Shown here: positions 38,241 to 47,295 of the stretch, piece after piece
Layout of the letters: every line of letters starts with the position of its first letter
How positions within the stretch are numbered: the stretch's first letter is position 1
From: Phytohabitans kaempferiae
GTDB lineage: Bacteria; Actinomycetota; Actinomycetes; Mycobacteriales; Micromonosporaceae
NCBI RefSeq assembly: GCF_042433955.1
Contig: NZ_JBHLUH010000021.1
Coordinates: 124,001-188,000 of the forward strand
Direction: 5' to 3'
DNA length: 64,000 bases
Translations under genes and position numbers: made by a program
The notes under the pieces: generated by a model
Told to the model about the DNA's origin: nothing
Seen by the model: the letters and a program-made list of their open reading frames with translations, nothing else
Databases searched by the model: none

Positions 38241-40535
38241 TCAGGTCGCCAGCACCACGTGCGAAACGTCCTGACCACGGTCGAAAGCGAGCGCGGCGTC
38301 CCGTACCCGCAAAGGTCCCTCACACGTCACGCGGAGGGTGTCTCCATCGCGGACGGCGACCACGACGGTGTCGCCGTCCGTGTCCCGCACCACCGTGCGG
38401 GCGTCGGTGCCGCCCCAGCTCACCACCGTCACGTCGGCGAACGGGCCGTCTCCCACGGTGTCCTGATCGGACAGTACGGGGATCAGCGCGCCGTGCCGCA
38501 CGAAGAGCGGGATCCGCTCGAGCGGCGCGCGGACGCGCAGGTGCCGCCCGCCCTCGTGCACCTCGCCGGTCCAGTGGTCGACCCACCGCCCCGCGGGCAG
38601 GTAGAGGTCGCGTTCGCCGGACGGGTCGTGCATCGGCGCGACGAGCAGGTCGGGGCCGAGCAGGTACTCCAGCTCGGCGCTCCACGCCGCCGGGTCGGCG
38701 GGGGAGTCGACGAGCAGCGCGCGCATCAGCGGCGTGCCGGTGCGGGCCGACTCGACAGCGGCCGAGTAGATGTACGGCATCAGCCGGTAGCGCAGCCGCA
38801 GCGCCTGCACCACCAGGCGCTCCGCGTCGGCCGGGAAGTCCCACGGCAGGCGGCTGGTGGTGCCGTGGAAGCGGACGAGCGGGGAGAGCGCGGCGAACTG
38901 GGCCCACCGCACGTACAGGTCGGGGGTGGGCGTGCCGTGGAAGCCGCCCGCGTCGTGGCTCCAGAACGGCACGCCGGAGAGCCCGTGCGAGAGGCCGCCG
39001 CGCAGGGTGCTGCCCATCGCGGGGTAGGTGGCGTTGACGTCGCCGCCCCACTGGGCCGAGTGGCGCTGCCCGCCGAGGTACGACGAGCGCGCCCACACCA
39101 GCCCGTGGCCGGCGACCTCCCGGGTCACCGCGGCGACGGTGTCGTTGAAGAGCAGCGTGTACACGTTGTGCAGCTCGGTGCCGCTCATCCCGTTGTACGC
39201 CACCGAGTCGGCCGGCACGCCCTCGGCGAAGTCGGTCTTGAACGTGGCCACGCCCTGCTCCAGCAGCGGCCGCAGCAGCCCCACGAACCAGGCGACCGCG
39301 GCGGGGTTGGTGAAGTCGACGATGCCGGAGGCGGGGTGGGAGCCGTGCCACACGTCGGCGACGTACGCGGAGCCGTCCGCCCGCCGCAGGAAGTAGCCGG
39401 CCTCGGCCGCCTCGGCGAAGAAGGGGGAGTGCTGGCTGACGTACGGGTTGGTCCAGAGGCACACCTTGAAGCCCTGCTCCGCCAGCGTGCGCAACATGCC
39501 GGCGGGGTCGGGGAAGTTCTCCTCGTCCCACCGCAGGTCGGACCAGTGCCCGGCCACCTGCCAGTAGCAGTCGAGGTGCAGCACGTCGGAGGGGATGCCC
39601 CGCTCGCGCAGCCGCCGGGCCCGCTCCAGCACCTTCTCCTGAGTGTCCACATAGAACCCGGACGACATCCACGCGCCGAACGCCCACTTCGGCGGCAGCA
39701 GCGGGCGGCAGGTCAACCGGTTGTACCGGTCGAGCACCTCGGCCGGCGTGGGCCCGGCGAGCACGTAGTAGTCGAGCAGGTCGTCCGGCACCAGGATCTG
39801 CACGCAGCTGTGCGTGGACTGGCACATGTCGAACTCGATAGGCATGCCGCTGTCGACCAGCACGCCGTAGCCTCGGCTGGAGAGGTAGAGCGGCACCGTC
39901 TTGTGCGAGCGGTCGGACTCGGTGCCGAACGCGTCGAAGTTCCACATCAGGGCGCGCTGCCCGCGCTTGTCCAGCGGCGTGAACTTCTCGCCGAAGCCCA
40001 CGAAGCGCTCGTCGGCCGGGGCGGTGAAGCTCTCGTGGTACGCCGCGACCGCGCCGTCCGCCAGCGAGCGGCCGAAGGGGAGCGTGCGCAGGCGGCCGCT
40101 GATGTCGCGCTCGCCGGCGTTCTGCTCCAGCAACACGCGGCCGGTGGCGTCGACGAAGCGCAGGTGCCACGGGTCGAGCGTGAGCTCGGCGGTGACCGCC
40201 CCGGCGCTGACCCGCACGACCGGGCCGCTCACCGTCACGGTCGCGGGATGCGTCTCGGGCCGCACCAGCGCGAGCGCGCGGGCGGCGCGGCCCCGGGCGT
40301 CGGGCGCCTCGCTCAGCCGTACCCGCAGGATGCCGTCGCCGGCGGCGCCGATCTGGATCGCGAGCGTCCCGCCGTCGGACGTGGTGGCCTTCACGGACAC
40401 GCCGGAGGCGTCGGTGGTGACCAGCTCCGCCCTGGTCACGGCCGAGAGCCCCTGCTCTCCGGGGGCGCGGACGGGCAGGTCGGGCGGGTCGGCGACGAAC
40501 TTCTCGTACGGCACCAGCGGCGGTCGGTACGGCAT
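38241..40535 (-). CDS. GH31 alpha-xylosidase (YicI-like)
   Basis: This 764-aa enzyme likely removes alpha-xylose from xyloglucan or isoprimeverose-type oligosaccharides. The nucleophile is Asp435 in FKTDFAEGVP, close to the KTDFGE motif of the YicI subgroup of GH31. The acid/base Asp lies in QWGGDVNATYPAM. An N-terminal beta-domain and two C-terminal beta-domains frame the barrel. There is no signal peptide, so it acts on imported sugars. The ATG has no ribosome binding site, and a -35/-10 pair places transcription start at the ATG. It is divergent from the GH42 gene. Confidence 0.92.
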   Translation of the reverse strand: MPYRPPLVPYEKFVADPPDLPVRAPGEQGLSAVTRAELVTTDASGVSVKATTSDGGTLAIQIGAAGDGILRVRLSEAPDARGRAARALALVRPETHPATVTVSGPVVRVSAGAVTAELTLDPWHLRFVDATGRVLLEQNAGERDISGRLRTLPFGRSLADGAVAAYHESFTAPADERFVGFGEKFTPLDKRGQRALMWNFDAFGTESDRSHKTVPLYLSSRGYGVLVDSGMPIEFDMCQSTHSCVQILVPDDLLDYYVLAGPTPAEVLDRYNRLTCRPLLPPKWAFGAWMSSGFYVDTQEKVLERARRLRERGIPSDVLHLDCYWQVAGHWSDLRWDEENFPDPAGMLRTLAEQGFKVCLWTNPYVSQHSPFFAEAAEAGYFLRRADGSAYVADVWHGSHPASGIVDFTNPAAVAWFVGLLRPLLEQGVATFKTDFAEGVPADSVAYNGMSGTELHNVYTLLFNDTVAAVTREVAGHGLVWARSSYLGGQRHSAQWGGDVNATYPAMGSTLRGGLSHGLSGVPFWSHDAGGFHGTPTPDLYVRWAQFAALSPLVRFHGTTSRLPWDFPADAERLVVQALRLRYRLMPYIYSAAVESARTGTPLMRALLVDSPADPAAWSAELEYLLGPDLLVAPMHDPSGERDLYLPAGRWVDHWTGEVHEGGRHLRVRAPLERIPLFVRHGALIPVLSDQDTVGDGPFADVTVVSWGGTDARTVVRDTDGDTVVVAVRDGDTLRVTCEGPLRVRDAALAFDRGQDVSHVVLAT

Positions 40536-40537
40536 GT

Positions 40538-40572
40538 GGGTTAGTTTTTCGTCTAACCCAACAAACTGTCAA
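40538..40572 (-). promoter_or_regulatory. GH31 promoter with inverted-repeat operator
   Basis: On the minus strand TTGACA (40567-40572) is followed after 18 nt by AAAACT, seven bases before the ATG, giving a leaderless mRNA. GGGTTAG (40538-40544) and CTAACCC (40553-40559) form a perfect inverted repeat that covers the spacer and -10 region. TTAGTT and AAACTG half-sites resemble ROK/XylR operators. Confidence 0.55.
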
Positions 40573-40591
40573 CGCTTATCGGGAGTCATGG

Positions 40592-42496
40592 ATGAAGTGG
40601 CCGCGCGGGCTCGACGGGCTGTGCTTCGGCGGGGACTACAACCCCGAGCAGTGGCCCGAGGAGGTCTGGCGGGAGGACGTCGCGCTGATGCGGCGGGCCG
40701 GCGTCAACCTGGTCAGCGTCGGCGTCTTCGCCTGGGCGCGGCTGGAGCCGGCGCGAGGGCGGTACACGTTCGACTGGCTGGACCGCGTGCTCGACCTGCT
40801 CGACGCCGGGGGAGTCAAGGTCGCGCTCGCCACGCCGACCGCCTCGCCGCCGCCGTGGTTCAGCCTCGCCCACCCCGACGCGCTCCCGGTCCGCGCGGAC
40901 GGCACGCGCCTGCTGCACGGCAGCCGGGACACCTACTGCGCGAGCGCCCCGGCCTACCGGCAGGCGTGCCGGCGGATCGCGGGCGAGCTCGCCCGGCGGT
41001 ACGCGGACCACCCCGCCGTCGCGCTCTGGCACGCGCACAACGAGTACGGCACGGTGTGCCACTGCGACCACGCCGCGGCCGCCTTCCGGGGCTGGCTGCG
41101 CGCCCGCTACCGCACGCTCGACGCGCTCAACGACGCGTGGACCACCGCGTTCTGGAGCCAGCACTACACCGACTGGGACCACGTCTTCCCGCCCCGCGCC
41201 ACGCAGTACCTGCCGAACCCGGGCCAGGTGCTCGACTTCCGGCGGTTCTGGTCGGACGAGCTGCTGGCGGCGTACGTGGAACAGCGCGAGGTGCTCCGCG
41301 CCGCCGGGCCGGACGTGCCGGTCACCACCAACTACGTCTTCGGCGACTGGGTACCGGTGGACCACGCGCGCTGGTCCCAGGAGGTGGACCTGGTGGCGAT
41401 CGACCACTACCCCTCCGACCCGGGCGCGGGGGCGGAGGAGGAGACCGCGTTCGCCGGCGACCTGGCCCGCTCGTGGGCCGGTGGCCGCCCCTGGCTCCTG
41501 ATGGAGAGCGCGCCCAACCTGATTTACGCCGGCGGGCGGATGCACGCCAAGGAGCCCGGCCGGATGGCGCGGCACAGCCTGTCGCACGTGGCCCGCGGCT
41601 CGCGCGGCGCCATGTTCTTCCAGTGGCGGGCGCCGCGCGGCGGTGCGGAGCGGTTCCACTCCGCGCTCGTGCCGCACGCCGGGCCGGACAGCCGCGTGTA
41701 TGGGGAAGCTTGTCTGCTCGGCCAGGCGCTCGACCGGCTCTCCGAAGTGGACACCGGTGCGGTCGAGGCTTCCGTGGCGCTCGCCTGGGACGCCGCCTCG
41801 TGGTGGGCGTTGCAGGGGCCGGGGCTGCCCTGGGACGGCATCGACTACCTGGCCGAGGTGCGGGCCGCCCACCGCGCGCTGTGGCGGGCGGGCATCACGG
41901 CCGACTTCGTCTCGCTGGGGCGGGGCGGGCCGCTCCCGTACCAGATGCTCGTGCTCCCCGCCCACTACCTGATGTCGGACGCGGAGGCCGCGGCGGTGCG
42001 GGCCTATGTGGACGGTGGCGGCCGGCTCGTGGCGACGTACCTGTCCGGGGTCGCCGACGAGCACGGCCGGGTACGGCTCGGCGGCTATCCGGGCGCGCTC
42101 CGCGACGTGCTGGGGGTACGGGTCGAGGAGTTCCGCCCGACCCCGGACGGCTGGACCGAGGAGGTGGAGCTGGCCGGCGCGGATGCCGTACTGCCGGGCG
42201 TGACCAGGCACCGCTTCGGCGCCGGGACGGCCTGGTACGTGTCGAGGCGGCTCGACGGCGCCGCGTTCGGGGCGCTGCTGGCGGAGGCGGCCGGCGTCCC
42301 GGTGCGGGAGGGGGCGGCCGAGCTGGAGCTGGTACGGCGCCGGGGCCGGCACGCGAGCTGGCTGTTCGCGCTGAACCACGGCACCACCGACCACGCGGTG
42401 GCGGCCGAGGGGACCGACGTGCTGACCGGGAAGCGGGTCGAGGGCGCCCTCGACGTGCCGGCCGGTGGCTGGGCGGTGATCCGCGAGGCCGGCTGA
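40592..42496 (+). CDS. GH42 beta-galactosidase
   Basis: This 634-aa enzyme should hydrolyse beta-galactosides, such as galactan side chains of rhamnogalacturonan I. The GH42 barrel opens with GLCFGGDYNPEQW. The acid/base Glu151 lies in HAHNEYG and the nucleophile Glu305 in LLMESAPN. A cysteine pair near VCHCDH may bind the structural zinc. A trimerisation domain and a small C-terminal beta-domain follow. There is no signal peptide. The ATG has GGGAG six bases upstream. A shared divergent control region with GH31 implies joint regulation. Confidence 0.93.
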   Translation: MKWPRGLDGLCFGGDYNPEQWPEEVWREDVALMRRAGVNLVSVGVFAWARLEPARGRYTFDWLDRVLDLLDAGGVKVALATPTASPPPWFSLAHPDALPVRADGTRLLHGSRDTYCASAPAYRQACRRIAGELARRYADHPAVALWHAHNEYGTVCHCDHAAAAFRGWLRARYRTLDALNDAWTTAFWSQHYTDWDHVFPPRATQYLPNPGQVLDFRRFWSDELLAAYVEQREVLRAAGPDVPVTTNYVFGDWVPVDHARWSQEVDLVAIDHYPSDPGAGAEEETAFAGDLARSWAGGRPWLLMESAPNLIYAGGRMHAKEPGRMARHSLSHVARGSRGAMFFQWRAPRGGAERFHSALVPHAGPDSRVYGEACLLGQALDRLSEVDTGAVEASVALAWDAASWWALQGPGLPWDGIDYLAEVRAAHRALWRAGITADFVSLGRGGPLPYQMLVLPAHYLMSDAEAAAVRAYVDGGGRLVATYLSGVADEHGRVRLGGYPGALRDVLGVRVEEFRPTPDGWTEEVELAGADAVLPGVTRHRFGAGTAWYVSRRLDGAAFGALLAEAAGVPVREGAAELELVRRRGRHASWLFALNHGTTDHAVAAEGTDVLTGKRVEGALDVPAGGWAVIREAG

Positions 42497-42610
42497 GGTG
42501 CGCTTTGCCGGTAGATTTACTGAAACCTTTCGATGTTGTTCCGAGGTAAGGGCTTGCCTTAGCATCGCTGGTGACGCAGGGAGCCGACTCCTGGCCAGGT
42601 GCGTGCCGGT

Positions 42611-42622
42611 TGAACCGGTTCA
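42611..42622. promoter_or_regulatory. Palindrome before rhamnogalacturonan lyase gene
   Basis: TGAACCGGTTCA is a perfect 12-bp palindrome of the LacI-family type, 52 bp upstream of the lyase ATG. A second weaker site, CTGAAACCTTTCGA, lies near 42521. Both are inferred operators. Confidence 0.4.
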
Positions 42623-42673
42623 CGCCGATTGTGGGGCGCTGGGCACGCCGCCACCGTTCAATGGAGTCTCCGC

Positions 42674-44938
42674 ATGCTTACTTCCAGGCGGCGCATCGCG
42701 CTGCTCTCCACCACGCTCGCCGGCACCGTGGCCGGCGCGGGCGTCCTCGCCGCCGTGGTCGCGACCTCCGCGTCCGCCGCCGCGGGCTGCCGGGTCGACT
42801 ACGCCGTCACCAACCAGTGGCAGGGCGGCTTCGGGGCCAGCGTCACCATCACCAACCTCGGCGACCCGATCAACGGCTGGTCGCTGGTCTGGTCGTACAC
42901 CGCCGGCCAGGCCGTCACGCAGGCGTGGAACGCCAACGTCACGCAGAGCGGGACGCAGGTCACCGCGGCCAACGTGAGCTACAACGGGTCGATCGCCACG
43001 AACGGGACCACCTCGTTCGGCTTCAACGGCTCGTGGAACAACAGCACCAACCCCGTACCGACGTCCTTCGCCCTCAACGGCACGACCTGCACCGGCGCGG
43101 TCGGGCCGACGACCGCGCCGCCGCCCACGACCACGGCGCCGCCGCCGACGACCGCGCCGCCGCCCACGACCGCTCCGCCGCCGACCACGCCGCCGCCGAC
43201 CACGGGTCCGCCGCCGTCCGGCGCCAAGCAGATGGAAGACCTCAACCGCGGGCTGATCAGCGTCCGCTCCGGGTCGGCCAACCTGGTGTCGTGGCGGCTG
43301 CTCGGCACCGAGTCCGCGAGCACCGGCTTCAACGTGTACCGGGGCGGCACCAGGGTCAACTCGACCCCGATCACCAACTCGACCAACTACCTGGACAGCG
43401 GCGCCGCGGCGAACGCGTCGTACACCGTCCGGGCGGTCGTCGACGGCACCGAGCAGGCCGCCTCCGAGGCGTCGCTCTCCTTCGCCAACGGATACCTCGA
43501 CGTGCCGATCCAGTCGCCGGGCAGCGGCTACTCGGCCAACGACGCCTCCGTCGGCGACCTGGACGGCGACGGGCAGTACGAGATCGTGCTCAAGTGGGAG
43601 CCGGACAACGCCAAGGACAACTCCCAGTCCGGCGTGACCGGCAAGGTCTACCTCGACGCGTACCGGCTCAACGGCAGCCGGATGTGGCGGATCGACCTCG
43701 GCATCAACATCCGGGCCGGCGCGCACTACACGCAGTTCCAGGTGTACGACTACGACGGCGACGGCGACGCCGAGGTGGCCGTCAAGACCGCCGACGGCAC
43801 GCGCTCCGGCACCGGCCAGGTGATCGGCAACGCGTCCGCCGACCACCGCAACTCCAGCGGCTACGTGCTGAGCGGTCCGGAGTTCCTCACCATGTTCGAC
43901 GGGCGCACCGGCGCGGCGCTCTCCACCGTCAACTACGAGCCGGGCCGGGGCACCGTCTCCTCGTGGGGCGACTCGTACGGCAACCGGGTCGACCGCTTCC
44001 TCGCCGGCACCGCGTACCTGGACGGCCAGCGGCCGAGCCTGATCATGGCGCGCGGCTACTACACGCGCGCCGTGGTGGTGGCGTGGGACTTCCGCAACGG
44101 CAGCCTCACGCGTCGCTGGACGTACGACTCCGGCAACAGCAACGTCGGCGCGTACGGCCAGGGCAACCACCAGCTGTCGATCGCCGACGTCGACAACGAC
44201 GGCCGCCAGGAGATCGTGTACGGGGCGGCGACGATCGACGACAACGGCGCCTTCATGTACCGCACCGGCTTCGGGCACGGCGACGCGCTGCACGTCGGCG
44301 ACCTCGTCCCGTCACGGTCGGGCGTCGAGATCTTCAGCGTGCACGAGTCCACCAGCCAGCCGGCGATGGACATCCACGCCGGTACCGGGCAGAACATCTG
44401 GACCGCGCCCGTCTGCGGTTGCGACAACGGCCGGGGCGTGGCCGGTGACGTCTACGCCGGCAACGCGGGCGCGGAGATGTGGTCCTCGGGCGTCGACGGG
44501 CTGCGCAGCACCAGTGGCGCCAACGTCGGCCGCAAGCCGTCGTCGGCGAACTTCCTGATCTGGTGGGACGCCGACCCGGTGCGCGAGCTGCTCGACCAGA
44601 CCCGGATCGACAAGTACGGCACCTCGTCGGACACGCGGCTGCTCACCGCCTCGGGCGTGGCGTCGAACAACGGCACCAAGGCCACGCCGGCGCTCTCCGG
44701 CGACATCCTCGGCGACTGGCGCGAAGAGGTGATCTGGCGCACGTCCGACAACACCGCGCTCCGGATCTACGCCACTCCGAACGTCACCGACCGGCGGATC
44801 CACACGCTGATGCACGACGCGCAGTACCGGGTCGCCATCGCGTGGCAGAACACCGCCTACAACCAGCCGCCGCACCCGAGCTTCTTCATCGGGAACGGGA
44901 TGGCGACGCCGCCGCAGCCGAACGTCTACCTGAGGTAG
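42674..44938 (+). CDS. Secreted CBM2-linked rhamnogalacturonan lyase (PL11)
   Basis: This 754-aa exoenzyme cleaves the rhamnogalacturonan I backbone by beta-elimination. It has a signal peptide (about 35 residues, ending SASAA). A CBM2 cellulose-binding domain follows (CRVDYAVTNQWQGGFGASV through TSFALNGTTC, with the terminal Cys pair), then a Pro/Thr linker of TTAPPP repeats. The PL11 catalytic domain is a beta-propeller with Ca-binding DGDGD-type motifs: VGDLDGDGQYEI, YDYDGDGDAEV and ADVDNDGRQEI. GGAG precedes the ATG by nine bases. It supplies the oligosaccharides that the importer and GH enzymes of this island could use. Confidence 0.94.
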   Translation: MLTSRRRIALLSTTLAGTVAGAGVLAAVVATSASAAAGCRVDYAVTNQWQGGFGASVTITNLGDPINGWSLVWSYTAGQAVTQAWNANVTQSGTQVTAANVSYNGSIATNGTTSFGFNGSWNNSTNPVPTSFALNGTTCTGAVGPTTAPPPTTTAPPPTTAPPPTTAPPPTTPPPTTGPPPSGAKQMEDLNRGLISVRSGSANLVSWRLLGTESASTGFNVYRGGTRVNSTPITNSTNYLDSGAAANASYTVRAVVDGTEQAASEASLSFANGYLDVPIQSPGSGYSANDASVGDLDGDGQYEIVLKWEPDNAKDNSQSGVTGKVYLDAYRLNGSRMWRIDLGINIRAGAHYTQFQVYDYDGDGDAEVAVKTADGTRSGTGQVIGNASADHRNSSGYVLSGPEFLTMFDGRTGAALSTVNYEPGRGTVSSWGDSYGNRVDRFLAGTAYLDGQRPSLIMARGYYTRAVVVAWDFRNGSLTRRWTYDSGNSNVGAYGQGNHQLSIADVDNDGRQEIVYGAATIDDNGAFMYRTGFGHGDALHVGDLVPSRSGVEIFSVHESTSQPAMDIHAGTGQNIWTAPVCGCDNGRGVAGDVYAGNAGAEMWSSGVDGLRSTSGANVGRKPSSANFLIWWDADPVRELLDQTRIDKYGTSSDTRLLTASGVASNNGTKATPALSGDILGDWREEVIWRTSDNTALRIYATPNVTDRRIHTLMHDAQYRVAIAWQNTAYNQPPHPSFFIGNGMATPPQPNVYLR

Positions 44939-45290
44939 GCCCCAAGGCCGGCAAGCTCCGATCCGAGGAGCGTAGCGACGAGGGCGGAGCGCGCCGGCCT
45001 TCGGGCGTTCAGTGAGCGGAGCGAGCGCGGCCAGCAAGGGGTCCGGACGCGAATGTGCCGGCGGGGATGGGCACCTATCCCCGCCGGCACTGCGGTGCTT
45101 TTACACACCGTGTTCGCGTATCGCCGGCCCCACGATTCCGGCGGCCCCGCGCCCACTTGTCCAAGAGTAGGGCCCTCCCTGGTGCGGGCCGGTGACGTAT
45201 CGATGACGTTGTTGTTTCGGTGACGACCATCGTTGTCCGGGCGTTTCCGGTGTTCAGCGCTCCGTGATCACCTTCCCCGGACCGGGCCCC
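44939..45290. other. Intergenic region after rhamnogalacturonan lyase
   Basis: This 352-nt stretch contains GAGCG(T/G)AGCGA-type short repeats near 44970-45030 and a strong terminator at 45055-45090. The remainder shows no gene. Confidence 0.5.
45055..45090. terminator. Terminator of the lyase gene
   Basis: GTGCCGGCGGGGAT and ATCCCCGCCGGCAC form a perfect 14-bp stem with an 8-nt loop. Confidence 0.8.
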
Positions 45291-46286
45291 TCAGCTCTCG
45301 GTCACTGCCTTCCTGGCCAGCTCGAACGAGCGGATTCGATCCTCCACGTCGTACACCAGCGCGGTGAGCATCAGCTCGTCCGCCTTCGTCTTCGCCTGGA
45401 GGTCTTCGAGCGCGTGGCGGACGGTATCCGGCGAGCCGATCGCCTGCCCTTCCCAGCGCTCGGCCATGAACTCCAGGTCCATGTCCGAGTACGGGTAGGC
45501 GGCCGCCTCCTCCGGGCTCGCGAGCGGCTCGGGGCGTCCCTGGCGCAGCCGCAGGAAGGACAGCGCGCTCGGCCGGGCCAGCCACCGCGCCCGCTCGTCG
45601 GTGTCCGCGCAGACGGTGGCGACGGCGACCATCGCGTACGGCTCGTCCAGCCAGCGCGAGGGGCGGAAGTGCTGCCGGTACAGGGCGAGGGCGGGCAGCG
45701 TGTTCGCGGCGCTGAAGTGGTGGGCGAACGAGAAGGGAAGCCCCAGGATCCCGGCGAGCTGGGCGCTGAAACCGCTCGACCCGAGCAGCCACACCGCCGG
45801 GCTCTCGCCGAGTCCGGGCGTGGCGACGATCCGCCGGGGCTGGTCGCCGGTGAACATGTTGATCAGCTCGGCCAGCTCCTGCGGGAACGCCTCCGCAGAC
45901 AGCCCTTCGACCGTGCGGCGCAGCGCCAGCGCGGTCGCCTGGTCGGTGCCGGGCGCGCGGCCGATGCCCAGGTCGATGCGGCCCGGATGCAGCGCGGCGA
46001 GCGTGCCGAACTGCTCGGCCACGACCAGCGGCGCGTGGTTGGGCAGCATCACCCCGCCGGAACCGATCCGCATCGTCGAGGTGGCGGCGGCGAGGTGGGC
46101 GATCAGCACCGCGGGCGCCGAGCTGGCGATCGCGGGCATGTTGTGGTGCTCCGCCACCCAGAACCGCTGGTAGCCCATCCGCTCGACCGCGCGGGCCAGG
46201 TCGGTGGTGGCGCGCAGGGCGTCGCCGGAGCTGGCACCGGCGGCGACCGGCGCGACATCGAGGACGGACAAGGGTACGTCGATCAC
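45291..46286 (-). CDS. LLM class flavin-dependent oxidoreductase
   Basis: This 331-aa protein is a luciferase-like monooxygenase of the YhbW/MsnO8-like group. It shows VPLSVLDVAPV, YQRFWVAEHHNMPAIASSAP, IRIGSGGVMLPNHAPL-like and GRIDLGIGRAPGTD segments. FMNH2 and an unknown substrate are expected. GTG 46286 is chosen because the family starts just before PLSVLD; the ribosome binding site is poor (GGAG at twelve bases). The open frame upstream contains a repeated sequence, described separately. Confidence 0.88.
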   Translation of the reverse strand: MIDVPLSVLDVAPVAAGASSGDALRATTDLARAVERMGYQRFWVAEHHNMPAIASSAPAVLIAHLAAATSTMRIGSGGVMLPNHAPLVVAEQFGTLAALHPGRIDLGIGRAPGTDQATALALRRTVEGLSAEAFPQELAELINMFTGDQPRRIVATPGLGESPAVWLLGSSGFSAQLAGILGLPFSFAHHFSAANTLPALALYRQHFRPSRWLDEPYAMVAVATVCADTDERARWLARPSALSFLRLRQGRPEPLASPEEAAAYPYSDMDLEFMAERWEGQAIGSPDTVRHALEDLQAKTKADELMLTALVYDVEDRIRSFELARKAVTES

Positions 46287-46332
46287 AAGATCGTGCAACT
46301 CCGCCAGCGCCGCATTTCTTCCGATCTCCCGA

Positions 46333-46380
46333 GCGAAGATTTGGGCTGCCGCGATGCCCGTCGCGGCCCAGACCGTCGCT
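46333..46380. repeat. Dispersed repeat, copy A (right part)
   Basis: The stretch with GCCGCGA-TGCCCG-TCGCGGC and CCCAGACCGTCGCT recurs at 50023-50074 in diverged form. Both copies keep the 7-bp hairpin stem while the loop differs. The two copies are in the same orientation and bracket a 3.6-kb islet. Confidence 0.6.
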
Positions 46381-46471
46381 CCCGCGGCCTCACCCTCCGT
46401 CTCCAGTCGCCGTCGCTCCCGCGACGGAAAGTAGATCGTGGACGTTTGCTGCCCTCCCTGAGGGCAGTGGA

Positions 46472-46990
46472 TTACCACGATCTGCTGGGACGGTAGGTGA
46501 GGCGCATCGAGTCGGTGTGGCCGGACCAGGTGAGGTCGAGGTGCCAGCAGCCCGCCGCCGGCAGGTCGATGCTCGACGGCCCCGGACCGCCGGTCACCTC
46601 GTGCCTGGTGACCTCGCCGGCGCCGCCCAGCCGCGCCTCGATGACGAGTGGGCTGCCCGATTCCAGCGGCACGCGGGAGACCCACAGGATCTTGTTGTTT
46701 CGGTCGGGGAGGGGCGGCTGGTGCAATGGGTAGCCGAAGATGATCGCCGCGATGTCGCCCCGGGAGCCGAGCACGTACGGCATTCTCGGGGTCGCGTCGC
46801 TGAACCCGACCCGCGCCCACTCCGGCAGCACCCGCACCGGCACATCAGCCACGCATCCGGCATCGGCGGGGATCGACGTGCCAGCCGGCGGCGTGGCGGG
46901 CGCCGGCTGCGCGGGCCGTGCCGCCGGCTCCCCGCCGCCGTCGCAGGCGGCCAGCACGAGCAGAGCGGCGAGTGCCGCGATGCGTCTCAT
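46472..46990 (-). CDS. Putative lipoprotein, unknown function
   Basis: This 172-aa protein starts MRRIAALAALLVLAACDGGG, with lipobox LAAC, then an Ala/Pro-rich linker and a globular domain of about 120 residues. It contains LPEWARVGF, GDIAAIIFGYPL and NNKILWVSRVPL, and two further cysteines. It is likely membrane-anchored outside the cell. I do not recognise the family. The ribosome binding site is weak. Its 3' end overlaps a copy of the repeat seen again near 47038. Confidence 0.65.
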   Translation of the reverse strand: MRRIAALAALLVLAACDGGGEPAARPAQPAPATPPAGTSIPADAGCVADVPVRVLPEWARVGFSDATPRMPYVLGSRGDIAAIIFGYPLHQPPLPDRNNKILWVSRVPLESGSPLVIEARLGGAGEVTRHEVTGGPGPSSIDLPAAGCWHLDLTWSGHTDSMRLTYRPSRSW

Positions 46991-47008
46991 GCCTGTTCCG
47001 AGTCGTGA

Positions 47009-47295
47009 TCGTCAGCCCCGGTTCCCCGCCCGTTGGTCCGAGCAGATCGTGGTGATCCGCTGCCCCCGGTGTCAATCCCCCGAAATCGTGGAGGACTCCG
47101 TTAAGCGGCTTCGGTCCTCCTGGCATTGGCCATAAAGCGCTCGTAGTCGATGGCCGCCGGCACCATCCACATCCGGCGCCACGACCACCAGAGCATCGAA
47201 GTGGATGACTGCTCCGACCGCATAGCGACGTGCCAGCATGGCATCAACAAATACCCAACCATCAATGCCACCGAACAGGGTGCGTCGGCGTCGAC
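47009..47295. other. Decayed sequence between lipoprotein and marR
   Basis: The 5' part (47038-47060) repeats the sequence around 46465-46488 in inverse orientation (AGCAGATCGTGGT core). The plus-strand reading QIVVIRCPRC parallels QIVVIHCPQG of the other copy. Two cysteines suggest a zinc-ribbon remnant. A minus-strand frame (GGIDGWVFVDAMLARRYAVG) is protein-like but has no start. I read the region as fragments of old genes. Confidence 0.35.

Noticed and set aside
46286..46820. A longer LLM oxidoreductase starting at 46820 or 46478
   Set aside because: The extra N-terminal part crosses the lipoprotein gene and a dispersed repeat. Family similarity begins only at VPLSVLD.
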